NCBI RefSeq assembly: GCF_030272615.1 | Contig: NC_081414.1 | Location: 48,660,501 to 48,724,500, forward strand | Reading direction: 5' to 3' | Length of the DNA stretch: 64,000 nt | Origin: Cryptomeria japonica | Lineage: Eukaryota; Streptophyta; Pinopsida; Cupressales; Cupressaceae | In this document: one piece after another, positions 22,195 to 34,300 of the stretch | How positions within the stretch are numbered: the first letter of the stretch is position 1 | How the letters are laid out: each line of letters starts with the position of its first letter | Position numbers and translations under genes: made by a program | Notes under the pieces: generated by a model | What the model was told of the DNA's origin: nothing | Seen by the model: the letters and a program-made list of their open reading frames with translations, nothing else | Database searches by the model: none

Positions 22195-23397
22195 ATGCAT
22201 TTGTTATCTTCTTTTATTAGTTCTATTTCTAATTTTATTCAAAGTGCCAATGATGTTCCTTTTCATGCTTGTGGTGGCGACTTAGTTCTACCTACGTCAC
22301 TTTATTCCTTTGATCTTTCTCGTAATATATCTTCTATTTTAAAGGATATTTTGTTACAAGAGGATGAAATCATTGACACTTTTCTTAATGTTACTCTATC
22401 GTCTCTTCATTCTAGTGCACTCTCTTCTAGAGATGATGCATTAGTGAATGATGAGCCTTGACTCGTATCTAATTTTCCAAAGGTCGATGTTGAGAAAATT
22501 CCTTCATCTAGATCTTCTACATATCATAATGAGTTTGTGAATGTCATTTACGTCTCTGCTACCCCTAAAATACCAATCATTCATGTGACTGTAGCTAGTC
22601 CTTCTCCAAAGAAGGTAAAATCTATTCATGGTGTTCCTTTTGAAAGTGACTCACCTGATCTTTTTAAGACATATGCACAATCTAAGGCTCCATCTGCTTC
22701 CTCTCAATCAAATGCATTTATTGGTGATGATTGGGGTTCCTTAGACTTTACAAGCTCCTTCATTGGAGAATATAAAGTCAACTCTATCCACCTTAACTTT
22801 CAAAAAGTATCATTCACGTCTGTTATCAAAGATGATTATTCTTTTGTATTGCAGGATCATGTGAACACCATTGTCTACACAATTAAAGGTGATCTTCCCC
22901 CTTTGGAGGAGTTTTAATCACATTATGGTCCAAGATTCAATATTGCTTCCAAGTATGGATACAAAGGAGATGGTCTTGGGCGGATGGGTCAAGGAGTTAA
23001 GGTCCCTTTGGAATCAAAATTACACTCTTTTAGAGTGGGTTTAGGTTATAAATTTTCTCCTTTGTCTTTATCCCCTTCATTCTCTAATGTTCCTACGTAT
23101 TCTTCTTCTTGTGAGTAGTCAAACTCTTCTTCCCAAGAGAAAGGGTTTCTTCCTGCTCCTCATCCTTTATCTGATCAAGAGCTTATTTTGGTATGACTTC
23201 TTAAAACCCGCTTGATTACTCTTCCTCCTCCTACACATAATAAGTTTCCTAAGCATTATTCTTTCTGTGTATACCATCAAGTGCTTGTCCATTCCACTAG
23301 TGAATGTAAGGGCTTGAATGACAAGATGCAAAAACTTCATCAATCGGTCATTAATTCTTCATCTATTGATGTACCTTCTTCTTCTTTGTACAACAAG
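22195..23397 (+). pseudogene. Gypsy 2 gag/G-patch/zinc-knuckle region
   Basis: One reading frame runs for about 400 codons with stops at 22459, 22915, 23116 and 23194. The first part has 'KDILLQEDEIIDTFLN', shared with gypsy 1. After the second stop comes 'GYKGDGLGRMGQG' followed by 'VGLGY' (22948-23050), which looks like a G-patch, a module found in some plant and retroviral polyproteins. Near 23265 'FCVYHQVLVHSTSEC' resembles the CxYHxxxGHxTxxC knuckle of gypsy gag. The order suggests the region between gag and protease. No protease, RT or integrase follows. Confidence 0.6.
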
Positions 23398-23525
23398 TGA
23401 TATCGAGGCTTACCTCTATCCTGTTCTTTTACACATTCTATTCTTATCCTATCTCTCTCTCACCCGCAAAGGTGCATGTCTATCTCTCACCTGTCATGGT
23501 GCCTATACTTTTATCGCTTTTTCAT

Positions 23526-23690
23526 GTTTGCCAAGGTAGGGGCCAAACCACTCAATCTTTTTCCTTATCATGTTTTGCCTAAGTGGGGGCCAAACCACTT
23601 GATCCTTTTCTTTCTCATTTTCTTTGCCTAGATGGGGGCCAAACCATTTGATCTGTCGCTTTTGCTTGCCTTTGTAGGGGCCAATCTACT
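23526..23690 (+). repeat. Minisatellite, ~48 bp, four copies
   Basis: The unit core is 'ttgcctaggtgggggccaaa' followed by 'ccacttgatcc'. Copies begin near 23526, 23575, 23624 and 23669 and grow more diverged to the right. It abuts the junction with the copia integrase. Confidence 0.7.
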
Positions 23691-23692
23691 AC

Positions 23693-23995
23693 TTACCAAA
23701 TCTAAAAGGAGAAAGGTATTTTATGTTAGTTATTGATGATTACTCTAGAACTACATGGATTACTTTCTTGAAAGAAAAGTCTGAAGCATTAGATAGATTT
23801 AAAGTGTTCAAGTCAATGGTTAAGAATCAAATAGATGGTAGAATCAAATGTTTTAGGTCTGATAGAGGAGGAGAGTTTATATCAAATTAATTCAATAAAT
23901 TTTGTGAAGAACATGATATTAGGAGGCATTTTTTTCTCCAAGGACTCCTCAATGGAATGGTGTAGTTGGTAGATGCTAACCGACCTAATGTGTAT
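23693..23995 (+). pseudogene. Copia 3 integrase core remnant
   Basis: 'PNLKGERYFMLVIDDYSRTTWITFL' (first catalytic Asp in the DDYSR motif, 23735), then 'IKCFRSDRGGEFIS' (second catalytic Asp, 23850) and 'FCEEHDIRRHF' mark a copia integrase, which inserts element DNA into the genome. The Glu-containing 'NGVVER' block is degraded ('NGMV' then 'LVDANR'). Stops and a frameshift follow at about 23940-24000. Confidence 0.85.
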
Positions 23996-23999
23996 TGGA

Positions 24000-25405
24000 A
24001 ATAATTTGTGCATACTATTGTTTACCTTCTTAATAGGGTAGAGATTAGAGTGAATCACACAAAGACACCTTAAGAGCTTTGGAACGGAAGATCTCCTACA
24101 ATTAAGTATATCAAAATATTTAGAAGCAAGTCCTACATAAAGAGAGATGAAGAAGTTATAGAAAATTTTGATGTAAGAGAAGATGAAGGAATATAATTGG
24201 GATATTCTACAAATAGTAAGGCTTACTAGTATTACAATAAGAGGCTATAGTAGATTTTGGAAAGTAAAAATGTGAAAACTTTTAAGGAAGGAAATCAAAT
24301 TGAGATTGCATCTGAACCTGAGATTGAGATAGAAATTAATTTGATTATTGCAGAAGAGAAATTTGATCCATAATATCAAGAGCCTAATATAGAAGAAGAA
24401 GAACGTAAATGAGATCCTAAAAACCCAGAAAAGTATGTACAAAAGACTCACTCAGAAGATCAAATCATTCGAATCAAGAGCAAAGGTGTTTAGACAAGAA
24501 GAAGAGTTATAGAATCCAGTGAACATGTTAATTATTGTTTCCTATCTCCAGTAGAGGCAAAGACCTATGTGAAAGCCAGTAAAGATGATAGTTGGATAAA
24601 TCCAATAGAAGAAGAGCTGGACCAGATAGAAAAAAATCAGACATGGGAATTGGCACCTATGTTGGTGGAGAAAACTATGCTAGGAACCAACTGGGTGTTC
24701 TGAAACAAGTTGAATGAAGATGGAAAAGTCACTAGAAACAAGACAATATTGGTCTGCACAAGTTATTCACAAGTTGAAGGCATAGATTTTGAGGAGATGT
24801 TTGCTCTGGTAGAAAGGATGGAAGCTATAAGGATGTTTCTTGTATTGTAGCTCATAAGAACTTTAAGGTATATCAAATGGATGTCAAGTTAGCCTTTTGG
24901 AACAACCAGATGGGTTCAATTTGTTTTAAGATTCAGATATAGTTTGTAGACTCAAGAAGGGGCTTTATGAACTCAAGCAAGCACTTAGAGCTTGATATAC
25001 AAGATTATATAGGTATTTGTTGAAACAAAGTTTTAGAAAAGGTACTACCGATAGCAATCTATATTTCAAAACCGAAGGTGATAAATTGTTGATTTTTGTT
25101 GTGTATGTTGATGATATCATATTTGAAGGAGATGATAGTTAATGTAGGAAGTTTGTCAATGATATGCAAAAGGAATTTGAGATGTCTATGATAGGTGAAT
25201 TGTCAAATTTCTTTGGTCTTCAGGTTCCTCAATTAGAAAAGGCATTTTTATTTCTCAAACAAAGTATATCAAAGATATGTTAAAGAAGTTTGAGATGGAG
25301 AATTCTAAACCAGCTTCCACACTTGTGGCTACTGGTTGTAAGTTAAGCAAGGATGATGGATCTTCGGATGTTGGTTAGAAAAGGTATAGATCTATGATTG
25401 GACGA
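24000..25405 (+). pseudogene. Copia 3 reverse transcriptase remnant
   Basis: After a poorly conserved spacer the RT begins near 24545 with 'AKTYVKASKDDSWINPIEEEL', then 'NQTWELAP' and 'LGTNWVF'. The catalytic motif appears as 'VVYVDDIIFEG' at about 25095. The C-terminal block 'KKFEMENSKPASTLVATGCK' leads to 'YRSMIGRLETMS', where homology stops at about 25405. There are many stops and at least four frame changes. Confidence 0.85.
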
Positions 25406-28330
25406 TTAGAGACCATGAGTTAGAAAAGATAGGTCTCATTAGAAATATTTCTCATGAATCACCTTTGACCATGATGAGGTGTAGAGACAAAGATCTTGAG
25501 AATAGAGAAGGTGGAGAATGAATAAAAACTGGGATGACACATAAGTCTCCACTTCCTATTGACTAGCGAAGGGTGTTGAAGATAATTAGGTAATTAAATA
25601 TTAAGATGAGGGGGCAAGTGAAGTGGAAAGATTATGTGGATTTTAAAGAATTGACTTTGTCTTTTGGAGGAATAATTAAATATTTTGGAATTATTTAATT
25701 AATGGAGACTTTAGAAGACTTAGGATTTTATTAAATAAATTAATATTCATTTAATCATTAGAAGAATAGAATAATGTGAATCACATAAATAAATTAAATA
25801 ATTTATTTAGTGATAGAGGAATAGGAATTAATTAAATAATTAATATTTAATTAATTTATCTCAAGCCACTTTTTAGGTGTATACAAATAGTTATCATCAT
25901 CAAGAAATTTTGGTGCAAAGAAAGTAGCATAGAGCTAATTAGGTGAATTTAGTTGACCCTGTTTGTACCTTGTGACATCAAGCTTGACATGTCACAAGGT
26001 TGAATGGGACCGATAAGACCTTCAATTGAAATCACAAAAGATTTTTTTAATTCACAGAGTTTCACTAACAGATCTTAGCCGACCTACATGTTTTATAGGA
26101 CATTGGGTATTGGAGCAACTTACGGTTGCTGCAAATCATTCCTAAGGCTTAGATCTATATATATTATGTAGGGGAAAAACTGAGACTAAGTATGGAAACC
26201 CTAATCCCACTCCCATATACACTCATGGAATACGAAAGAGCCTAGGGAGGTAATGCATGTCAGCTACTTATGAGAAAGAGAGAGTCGTGGATTACCTATT
26301 AGGTTTTCTATTCCTTTGCTATAAATGAGAGAGAGGAATGATGCAAAATGCAATCTAACCTAGAAAGAAAGTAAGCAAGCAAATCCTAATCTGAGAATGC
26401 AGATCAAAGAACAATTGATACACTACTGAAAAGTATAGATCAGTAGGCAAAATCAGAGGTGCACATGTGTCTGAAATCTAAGCAGAAATGTCTCAGACCC
26501 GAGTGACACGCCACTGTCCTGATTCTGCAATCCTGGAGCTGCAACTGATAAGAGGGATCTTCGGATCTGCAAAGTACTGTTCTGCCAAGTCCTGCTGATA
26601 GAGGGCAGGACCATGGTACCACACCACTGTCCTAGGTAGGACTAAGGCGCCACACCCCTATCCTTGGGGATTTTGCCAAGATGTGCAACCCAGAATTGTC
26701 CATGTTTGCTCTTTCGGTCCTAAAACTTCCAGCTACACTTGGATCTAAACCTGTACCTGAAGCTAAAAAATAGGGTTTGGGGTTGCCATGAAACCATACC
26801 CAACCCCAAGGAAGAGGTGCAAGCCAATCGTCAGTCAGTAATCTCCTATTGTTCTTCTACATCTTCAAAATTACCCAATTGATAAATTGATGCTTGATGA
26901 ATGTTTGATGGATGGATGTTGAATTTTGTTGAAGACTTCAAAGATCTACTCTTTCACTGCAAAGAAGGCTCTTATACTCCAAAAACCTGCTCTTAGATTC
27001 TTAAAAGAAGACCCCTTCAAAATGAAGAAAGAGAGTTCTTAAGTATGAAACCCTAGATCTTAATTTCATGTTTAGGTTGACCTAGGATTTGAATTTCCCA
27101 CTAATATTTTGGGGTTAAGCAATATTATATCATAGGATTGTTCTCCCAAAATTTCGGGAAAAAAGTCGCGGACCATGTGCATTCTCGCCATGGTCCGACC
27201 AACTTTTCACCAAATTTTTGGGGCCGTTAGATATGATGATATTAGAGCACATCCCAAATTTACAACTGATTTTGAGTTGTTTTGATATGCGAAATCGAGC
27301 CTAAACGGTGAAAATAAGACATAATTAGGGTTTATAATTAAATGATTGATTGGAGGAATAAAATGAAAAGGGGCATGCTTAGGGTAAAGGGCCCAACTTT
27401 GTAATATGTAAAGAGATGAGACATGACCTTAGATTTAATTTAATTAATTAATTAAATGCTTAAAGGGGAATGATAAATGCAAGATGCAAGACACACTAAG
27501 GTGGGTGCTAACCTAAGTGTGAAATTGTACCACCCTAGCAAGCGTGTACAATTTATGACACTACATATAAACACCTATTGCATTCATTGAGACTAGTAGT
27601 GAATTAGACTTGTTCATAAGTAGATTATTAGAGAAGTAAATTAATACAGTAGGAGTTATAAAGTAGTTAAATTATCAATTGTCATTGTGAATTTGATATA
27701 TAAGCTTTCCATAAGCCTATAGTGGCTTGTGATCAAATTTGAAATATACATGTAGTAGACCGATAAGCATTATGCAACCATTATGTTATGTGAATCAATG
27801 AGAAGCTCATTTCCATTCTTTGATATTTTATTGTGTTAACTCTCGACTTCATGGTTGATTACTCCTTTCTATAGACCCTCCACTTATGATTGCATCACAA
27901 TAACTAGCCATTGATATGATACAGTAAAATCACTCAAGTGATTCCTTACTACTTATAGAAAGTCAATTGTAATATAGAACAAAATAATAAGGGTAAAAGT
28001 GTAGATTTTTCCTTCTATACAAATGTATAAACTAAATTACCATGCATTTCCAATAGGGAATTCAACCAAGGTTACACATAAGGAGCCAAACTAATGAGGC
28101 AAGAATCAATTGTAATTATACATGACTAGAATGTGAGGAAAGAAACATTCAAACTCAACAAATTCGTAACATAAAAGCTTATTTAATTATCAAAATCAGG
28201 AGTATCAAGAAAAAATAAAGACCCAAAATAAACCACTCTTGAATTAGTTAACAAAACCCAAATGTTTTATCACTCTACACTATTTTGTAAGGAAAAGGGA
28301 TCAAATTAACATAAGTAGGTAAATTGGTAT
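25406..28330. other. No gene; LTR-like debris
   Basis: There is no convincing coding sequence. A possible LTR start (TGTTGAAGATAATTAGG) lies at 25573. AT-rich blocks built on 'taattaaataatt' occur at about 25670-25860 and 27430-27460. Around 26500-26660 the phrase 'gccacaccactgtcct' recurs in variants. A clean hairpin sits at 27169-27197. These look like pieces of long, old LTRs without their coding regions. Confidence 0.4.
27169..27197. repeat. Hairpin, 9-bp stem
   Basis: CGGACCATG (27169-27177) is the exact reverse complement of CATGGTCCG (27189-27197), with an 11-base loop. Flanking 'aaaagtcg' and 'cgaccaactttt' extend it imperfectly. Confidence 0.7.
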
Positions 28331-28480
28331 ACCCTTAACCCATTGATCATAGTGGGATGATGATAGCCAACAATGGATCACATAATCTTTATTTTGATTC
28401 ATTTATTAGTCCCAAAATAAATCTATTATAAGCTTTGTTAGCCTCATTGGGATTAGGGAATTAATATTGGCCAACGTTGC
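28330..28480 (+). repeat. LTR-like repeat, left copy
   Basis: The segment from 'ccattgatcatagtggg' to 'gattagggaattaatattg' aligns along its length with 34130-34290 in the same orientation. With a chromovirus integrase end lying between the copies and next to the right one, the pair probably represents degraded LTRs of one gypsy element. Confidence 0.45.
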
Positions 28481-28593
28481 CTATAATTAGGAGGCGATGA
28501 GTAGTTGATAGTTGATTAGACTCAAGTTATAGAAAAAATAGAATACTTAGATTATGTTTTAATGAGCTGTGATGAAATTGATATAGAAAAATC

Positions 28594-29045
28594 ATGGTGA
28601 ACTTCAAGGGGAAAGAGAAGGATCCCAATCACATTAAGAAAGTCTTTTTTGACAAAGAGAATATTACTATAGAAGAGGTGGAATCACTAGTGCAAGAATA
28701 ACCAAGGCATAGGAGGGATTTATTTTTGCAATGTCTTTTATACCATATCCCATATCTAGTGTGCTTTCCTTCCAAGTTAGATCTAGCAAGCTTGGCTTTA
28801 ATTGAGGATCTTAAAGAGATGCCTAAGAAAAAAGATTTTGATGTCCTCCAATTTGACATCTTCAATAATCTTCTCACAAAAAAATGTAAGGACTCCCTAA
28901 GGGAAATTTCACTTCATAATACACAAGAAGCAAATGGCTCTTCTAAGAAAAATGATGAGTCTCATTTTTTGTTGGATTCAAGGCTAAATCATCACCTACA
29001 CCCAACTAATTCAATTGTAAGACCTAGTTATTCTTGCCAAAGATA
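28594..29045 (+). pseudogene. Unrecognised frame downstream of LTR-like repeat
   Basis: One frame opens with 'MVNFKGKEKDPNHIKKVFF', hits a stop at 28699, and continues through 'FPSKLDLASLALIEDLKEM' to a stop at 29043. It is lysine- and leucine-rich with no motif I know. Its place just after the LTR-like repeat would fit a gypsy gag, but that is inference. A minus-strand copia-like LTR end follows closely. Confidence 0.35.
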
Positions 29046-29084
29046 GATATGTAATTTCGATAGAAGGTGAAGAGAATATACTTA

Positions 29085-29420
29085 CACTAAAGGGGGGGGG
29101 CGAATTAGTAGAGGAAATATTTTACTTTTTCAAATTAATAATAACAATAATATCAGGCACACAACTTCAACAATTAAGAACACGAGATTTATGTTGAAAC
29201 ACATCGAGAGAAAACTATAAAAAATATTGCTTGTATAAAATTATCTCACAAACTTTATAGGCACCAACACATTGGAGACACCAATCCATGCTTATCTTTC
29301 TAAGCACCAATCCCCACTACTAAGTAGCAATCCAACGAAAGACACCAATCTCTTATGTTGATAGGCACCAACATCTAAATAAATAAAAAAATTTCCTTCT
29401 TTAATGAACAATGATCATTT
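29085..29420 (-). repeat. Copia-type LTR end, minus strand
   Basis: On the minus strand this reads as the 3' end of a copia LTR: 'ctactaattc' followed by a C run (plus strand G9 at about 29092-29100) and 'tttagtgtaag', like the ends at 1521, 10147 and 18124. Inside it, 'attggtg(c/t)ct' recurs about five times with spacings of 20-45 bp. The left part of the LTR is not delimited. Confidence 0.4.
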
Positions 29421-30840
29421 CAATCACCTTCATATCATCTGGTTGTAGATGAAGCAACACATACACTCTTCTTCACAAATCTGATCCAACAACATATATT
29501 TTTTAAATCTCATCAAACGTTCTTTAACATATATAATTTTGATGTGACATTCTTCACACAAATGCTCTCCTCAAATCTGAATGAAAACCCTTCACATATA
29601 TTTTTGTTATTGGTCTACTCCAGATATGCTCTAATTTGAATAATTTGCATTGTATTATTTACCCTCTTCCTTTTTTTGCACTCACACTTCTTTTATACCA
29701 CATTTCTCCTCTTCTTGAATGGAGGTGGTAATTCACAAGAAGTTGGCCACCTTTGAAATATAATTATTTTAATTTTAATTCTAAAAATGGATGATTACCT
29801 AGGAATAGTTAGCCAACAAAATAATCCAAATGAAATATAATATTTCAATTCTAATATATATTATAAGAATTGGCATAAAAAACAAATATTCCTCATGTGT
29901 CATAGTCTGTGAAATACCTACCTAAGAACAATACCAATCCTGTGCAAAATATGTTCATTGTTTGTGTCATCGACCTAGAGGTATGGGTTGTCATTTAAAA
30001 AATATATATTAATATTTTATTGCCACCAGAGTTCTAGTGTTTTTTTATTCCATGCATGGTCACTAGAGTGACCAAGCACTTAATACTAAGTAGGGGGTGC
30101 ATAGGAGTTTCCACCTTGTTGTTGCTTCTTCTGACTTGGGCTAACAAAGTCTAATTTTTACATATAAGATATCACCAGAAAGCTGGTTTTGCATACTTTG
30201 TAGTGGTGTAAGTGATTTTTCTAGATTTTGTTGTAGGAAATTTTTATTGCTCATTGAAGTCAATTTTTCCATTTTGGACCTTTGAGATTATAAATTTTTG
30301 CCACAATCTCAAATTTTTGTGATTCTTATGATGTTGGAAAATTAATGAGGAGCTCTATCATTGTGCCTATGCACTTTTTCTAGAGTCTACCCTAGCTATT
30401 ATTTATTCATTTTTTGACTCTATGACATTGTGAATGATTACTTCAACATCTTGACTCCTAGAGAGGTTATATCTTTTTGAAAAATCTACAATATTGATCA
30501 TATTCGAGAGTTTCTGCATTCATGTTGAGGGTTGTATCTTTGTAAATTTGAAGAAATATCATAATTTCTAATGGGTTTTTCATATCATCCTTCTCTAATC
30601 ATCTTGAAAATGGGAAACTATAAACAATGAAAAGATGACATCATAAAACATCTTAGATGGCTTCATTTCTTGCCACATTTATATGTTGTGCTCCTCTTCC
30701 TAGTATACATCGTAATAAATTTACCTGGAATTGTAAAAGAGATCATGTCTTAAGAGATAACAATGAATATTGAATTATATTGTTGATTTGAGTGTTCTCA
30801 TACTCTTTGAATTGAAATTTGGGAGTTATATGGGGATCCT
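29421..30840. other. No gene recognised
   Basis: AT-rich sequence without a usable frame or repeat pairing that I can support. Confidence 0.4.
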
Positions 30841-31503
30841 AACAATCAACCATTCTTAGATGATCATGTTTCAGATTCTCTTATGCCTCTTCACTTTTCA
30901 AAAAGGATACCCAATGATTATGATACTATTCGATGTTTTGATTATTTTGAGTACTTTGAAACTACAAAAGATGAGAATGAGGTTGTTTCAGAGGTTCATG
31001 ATTCTCCTTCAGGGAAAATTGATGTATCTTCACTTTCATTGATTTCTTGTGTAGAGTCATTGATTGAGACTTCTATCATACTTGTTCATCAGGACCATCT
31101 TTGTCTTTTAGATTTGGAAGACGCATTTGAGGGATTAACTCTCCTCTTTGATGATAGTCATTGCACTCCTATTGTCAAAACATATTCATATTTGGAGCCT
31201 ATTCAACATCAGTTTTCATATATTCTTGTTTTGTCACCTTCTTCTTTGATTGGGTATGTACATGATTGAATTGTGGAATCTTCATCTTCCATGGACAAGG
31301 AGACACCTAAGCAGTTTTCAGAGACACCATCATACTTCTTCATGCTTGTATCTTTCAATTCCCATCTTGAATGGGAATCATTCCCACATTTGTACTCGGT
31401 TTTGTTTCTTCCTAAGGGAAGACACTTTGTTTGTAGACATTGGATCATGCTCTATCGTCAAAAACCTATTTTTGCAAGAGATTATTCATTATGGAAGGGC
31501 TAA
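30841..31503 (+). pseudogene. Unrecognised element-associated frame
   Basis: A single frame of about 220 codons with one stop (31267-31269) reads from 'NNQPFLDDHVSDSLMPLHF' to 'RHWIMLYRQKPIFARDY'. It is acidic in its first half and rich in Ser, Leu and aromatic residues. I recognise no domain. About 290 bp downstream comes a polypurine run (gaagggaggg, 31790-31799), directly followed by TGCTAGAGTG, which would be a PPT and a 3' LTR start. The frame may therefore be the 3'-most coding segment of a gypsy-type element. Confidence 0.4.
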
Positions 31504-31789
31504 ATAGTCTCTCTCTTTCCCTCTTATGGGGGGATATCAATTGTATCTTCATGATGGATGTAGTTCTTGGAGGGTAACAATGAGAGATCCAACATCACTC
31601 ACTATATCACTTGTATATGACCTTCATATGCGTTCTCTCTTTTGGAGGGATATTTTCCCAAGTGGATTATCTCCTTTTCTCCATTTCTGAGTGATCATTT
31701 GTATATGGGTACCCAACATGGCCTACTAGTTAGGACCCATCCTTGCATCTTGCATAATTTGCATAATAATCTACCCCCTAAGTTGCACT

Positions 31790-31799
31790 GAAGGGAGGG
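31790..31799 (+). other. Polypurine tract candidate
   Basis: GAAGGGAGGG immediately precedes TGCTAGAGTGAATAATATC at 31800, a plausible 3' LTR start. The matching 5' LTR was not found. Confidence 0.35.
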
Positions 31800-33530
31800 T
31801 GCTAGAGTGAATAATATCTAATAGCTAGTAAAGGTCTTATACGTTGTAATTTATTAATAAGGGGGCATATTCACATACTAACTCAGGTCTTAGGTGTCAT
31901 TTCTAGAAGTTAATTATAATGAAGTCATACTCCCTCATTTAATTTTAGTTACCTAGGTATTTAATATGTGTGTCATGTTTGTTAATTATACTACATCACA
32001 CATTGCCTTAATAAGCAAGGATAATGTACATTTATAAAATACCCCATATCTCAGATCTCAATATTCAACTAAGCTCATTATCTTGCATACTCTCTTATGG
32101 TTAATTCATCTTTGTTTTTGTAAATGATCTTGGAGTTTACAACTCCTACATGACCATCATTAATATAAATGAGTTTAGCTCCATTGCATTGTTACCTTTG
32201 TTAAGGTAAAGTCGACTCATTATAAAATATTTCCTTTCAAATTGTTTGGGCATTGCCTTAGTATAGATAAATTCTTCCTTTTGACAACGATTAGTGCAAT
32301 TTGGCCTTTCAATCCTCATTAGTGATTTCCTTATTAGATTGGTGTTTTCCATCTTTACATCAATGACATTCTTGGACTCCAATTACCTTTTACATAAATG
32401 ATAATTAATCCAACAGAAAGGATCCAACCAATTGTCCCTACTAAATATAGATCAATTCATTTATTTTCCTCTTATTCCATGAAAATAAAATGTTGCAATC
32501 GAATCCTTCTATTTGGTACCATTAGCTATGAAATTAGAAGAAAAATAAGGGATGTGTTATCACATGGAAGTGGAACTAATGACACAACGCAACATTAATA
32601 TTATGGACTAACTACTTTAGTCAACTCACCAAATTAAAGAAAACAAGTAAAATCAAAGAGTGTACTCAACAATTATGATCCTCATTTTTAAAAGTTGATC
32701 ATGTTGTAGGGTGAAAATATGAATATTTTATATCTAGGGGGGACTAAAGAACTACATTAAATATGCTATATACATGTTCAATCTAAAATTTGTCTCCCAA
32801 TCCATTATTATAGCAAAAAAAATGGAAGAAATTTTTTTGGCCACTACAAGACAAGAATTTATTAGTGTTAAAAATTTCCACACCCTATCACTAGCCTTCC
32901 CTCAACCTAACAAGTAGACATCCCAACATATTGAAGAAATAAAGGTAATTTTTTTTATATATTTTAAAACAGTAAGGGGCACAAGTATGTAGAAAAGAAG
33001 CTTTTCTATATTGAAGGGGCAATAAAAGATGTAAAGATAGAAAAATGGAATCACAAAAATCATCAAAAGATCCCTCACGAAAAATATCTTGCCATCCACT
33101 ATTAGGTATTAGTACCCTACAAAACCTCAAAGTAGTGGGATTGATAAACACCAAAGTGAGAATATTAATTATTTCAAAAAATACTTGCAATTTCGTCAAC
33201 AAAAAATTATCCACGCACTTAAATTACTCTTTTTTCATTACCATAATTTCAAGTTATTGTGGATGATATCATTAATTGTTATAGGAAATGTCACAATATC
33301 AATCTTACCATGGGGGGACTAGCTTTTGCCTATTCATCCTTATAAGGGTGCAAATATAGAATTGGCAGTCTAATGGCTCAAAACTTTAGGCACCATTGAG
33401 ATGAATTCCCAAGGACTCTTCATGTTGTTTCATTTTGACGGTGAAAATTTTGAAATAAGGGGATTACATGCAACCGATTTATAAATGGTAAAATCTTATC
33501 AAATACATAAAGGGTCAACAATATTTGATG
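31800..33530. other. Possible LTR followed by undefined sequence
   Basis: The left part may be the LTR that starts at 31800. The rest has purine-rich runs (32738, 33313) that resemble polypurine tracts but no frame I can assign, although the right end merges into degraded gypsy pol sequence. Confidence 0.3.
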
Positions 33531-33539
33531 CAATATAGA

Positions 33540-34110
33540 CTCCACCATCACCACAAAGAATTATCATTGTGCAAGATCACACTCAACATCAACAATTACT
33601 TTCTACTTTGAAGAAAAATATGATTATTGCACTAAACTAAATGAATCAATAGTCAAAATTGCACCATAGTAAAAGGGATTTTGAAGTGGAACATTGGGTT
33701 TTTCTGAGGCAACCATATTGTAAAGTTTCCCTGAAATAAAAAAAAATGAGAATAGAAAGCTCTCACCCAAAAATTATTGTCCTTATCATATTTTGTAGAC
33801 TATTGGTAGTGTGGCATGCAAGCTAGAGTTACCTCCAACAACTAATACATCCATATTTACATGTCTTGTTTGAATAGTTATTGGACTATGTATTGTAGGA
33901 CAAACAATGGTACTTGAGCTCCTTAAAGAGGGAAGAATCATTTCGGCCCTTGAAATAATTATCTAGACACACAAAAAGGAGCTAAGGACTAGGACAATCC
34001 TATAGTAACACATCAACTGGAGGAATATATCAATTAAAATGTCATGTGGGAAGATGAAGATTTCATACGAAAATATATTTAGTTTATCTATATTGAAGAC
34101 AACACTTCCT
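33540..34110 (+). pseudogene. Chromovirus integrase C-terminus and chromodomain remnant
   Basis: This is the end of a Ty3/gypsy polyprotein. Across frame changes it reads 'VQDHTQHQQLLSTLKKNMIIALN', then 'RDFEVEHWVFLR', a degraded 'SLK....IESSHPK', and the 'IHPYLHVLFE' counterpart of 'IHPVFHVS'. The end, 'NVMWEDEDFIRK' (about 34040-34075), matches the W-E-D-E core of a chromodomain, which in this clade targets integration to chromatin marks. A G-rich tract (agggggcat, about 34112-34120) follows, as a PPT would. Confidence 0.6.
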
Positions 34111-34119
34111 TATAGGGGG

Positions 34120-34300
34120 CATACTACATCACTAATCCATTGATTATGTTAGGACATGTTATAACCAACTATGGCTCACATAGTCCTTATTCGAGTAATT
34201 TCTTAGTCTCTCAATATATGTGTATTGTAATCAAGGGTATCGTAATTCGGATTAGAGTATCAATATTGTGCAATGATCTCTTTAGATATGAGATAGTGAT
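34120..34300 (+). repeat. LTR-like repeat, right copy
   Basis: It matches 28330-28480 ('ccattgattatgttagg...gattagagtatcaatattg') and directly follows the gypsy pol end and a G-rich PPT-like tract, so it is probably the start of the 3' LTR. Confidence 0.5.

Larger units (their letters stand above)
19248..23692 (+). mobile_element. Gypsy-like element nested in copia 3 (gypsy 2)
   Basis: This insertion splits copia 3. It has a long 5' LTR (19248-22087, TGTCAAAAAT...CTCTACA), a PBS-like site (22091), a gag-region frame (22195-23397) and a ~48-bp minisatellite (23526-23690). It ends where the copia integrase resumes. No pol domains or 3' LTR are present, so its right part was deleted. Confidence 0.65.
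16610..25405 (+). mobile_element. Copia 3, interrupted and 3'-truncated
   Basis: This Ty1/copia element has a 5' LTR (16610-18150), a PBS, gag (18211-19247), a nested gypsy-like insertion (19248-23692), the integrase core (from 23693) and the RT (about 24530-25405). It stops inside the RT/RNase H junction; no RNase H or 3' LTR is seen. Between gag and the integrase core, the protease and integrase N-terminus are missing, so a deletion accompanied or followed the nested insertion. Stops occur throughout. Confidence 0.8.
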
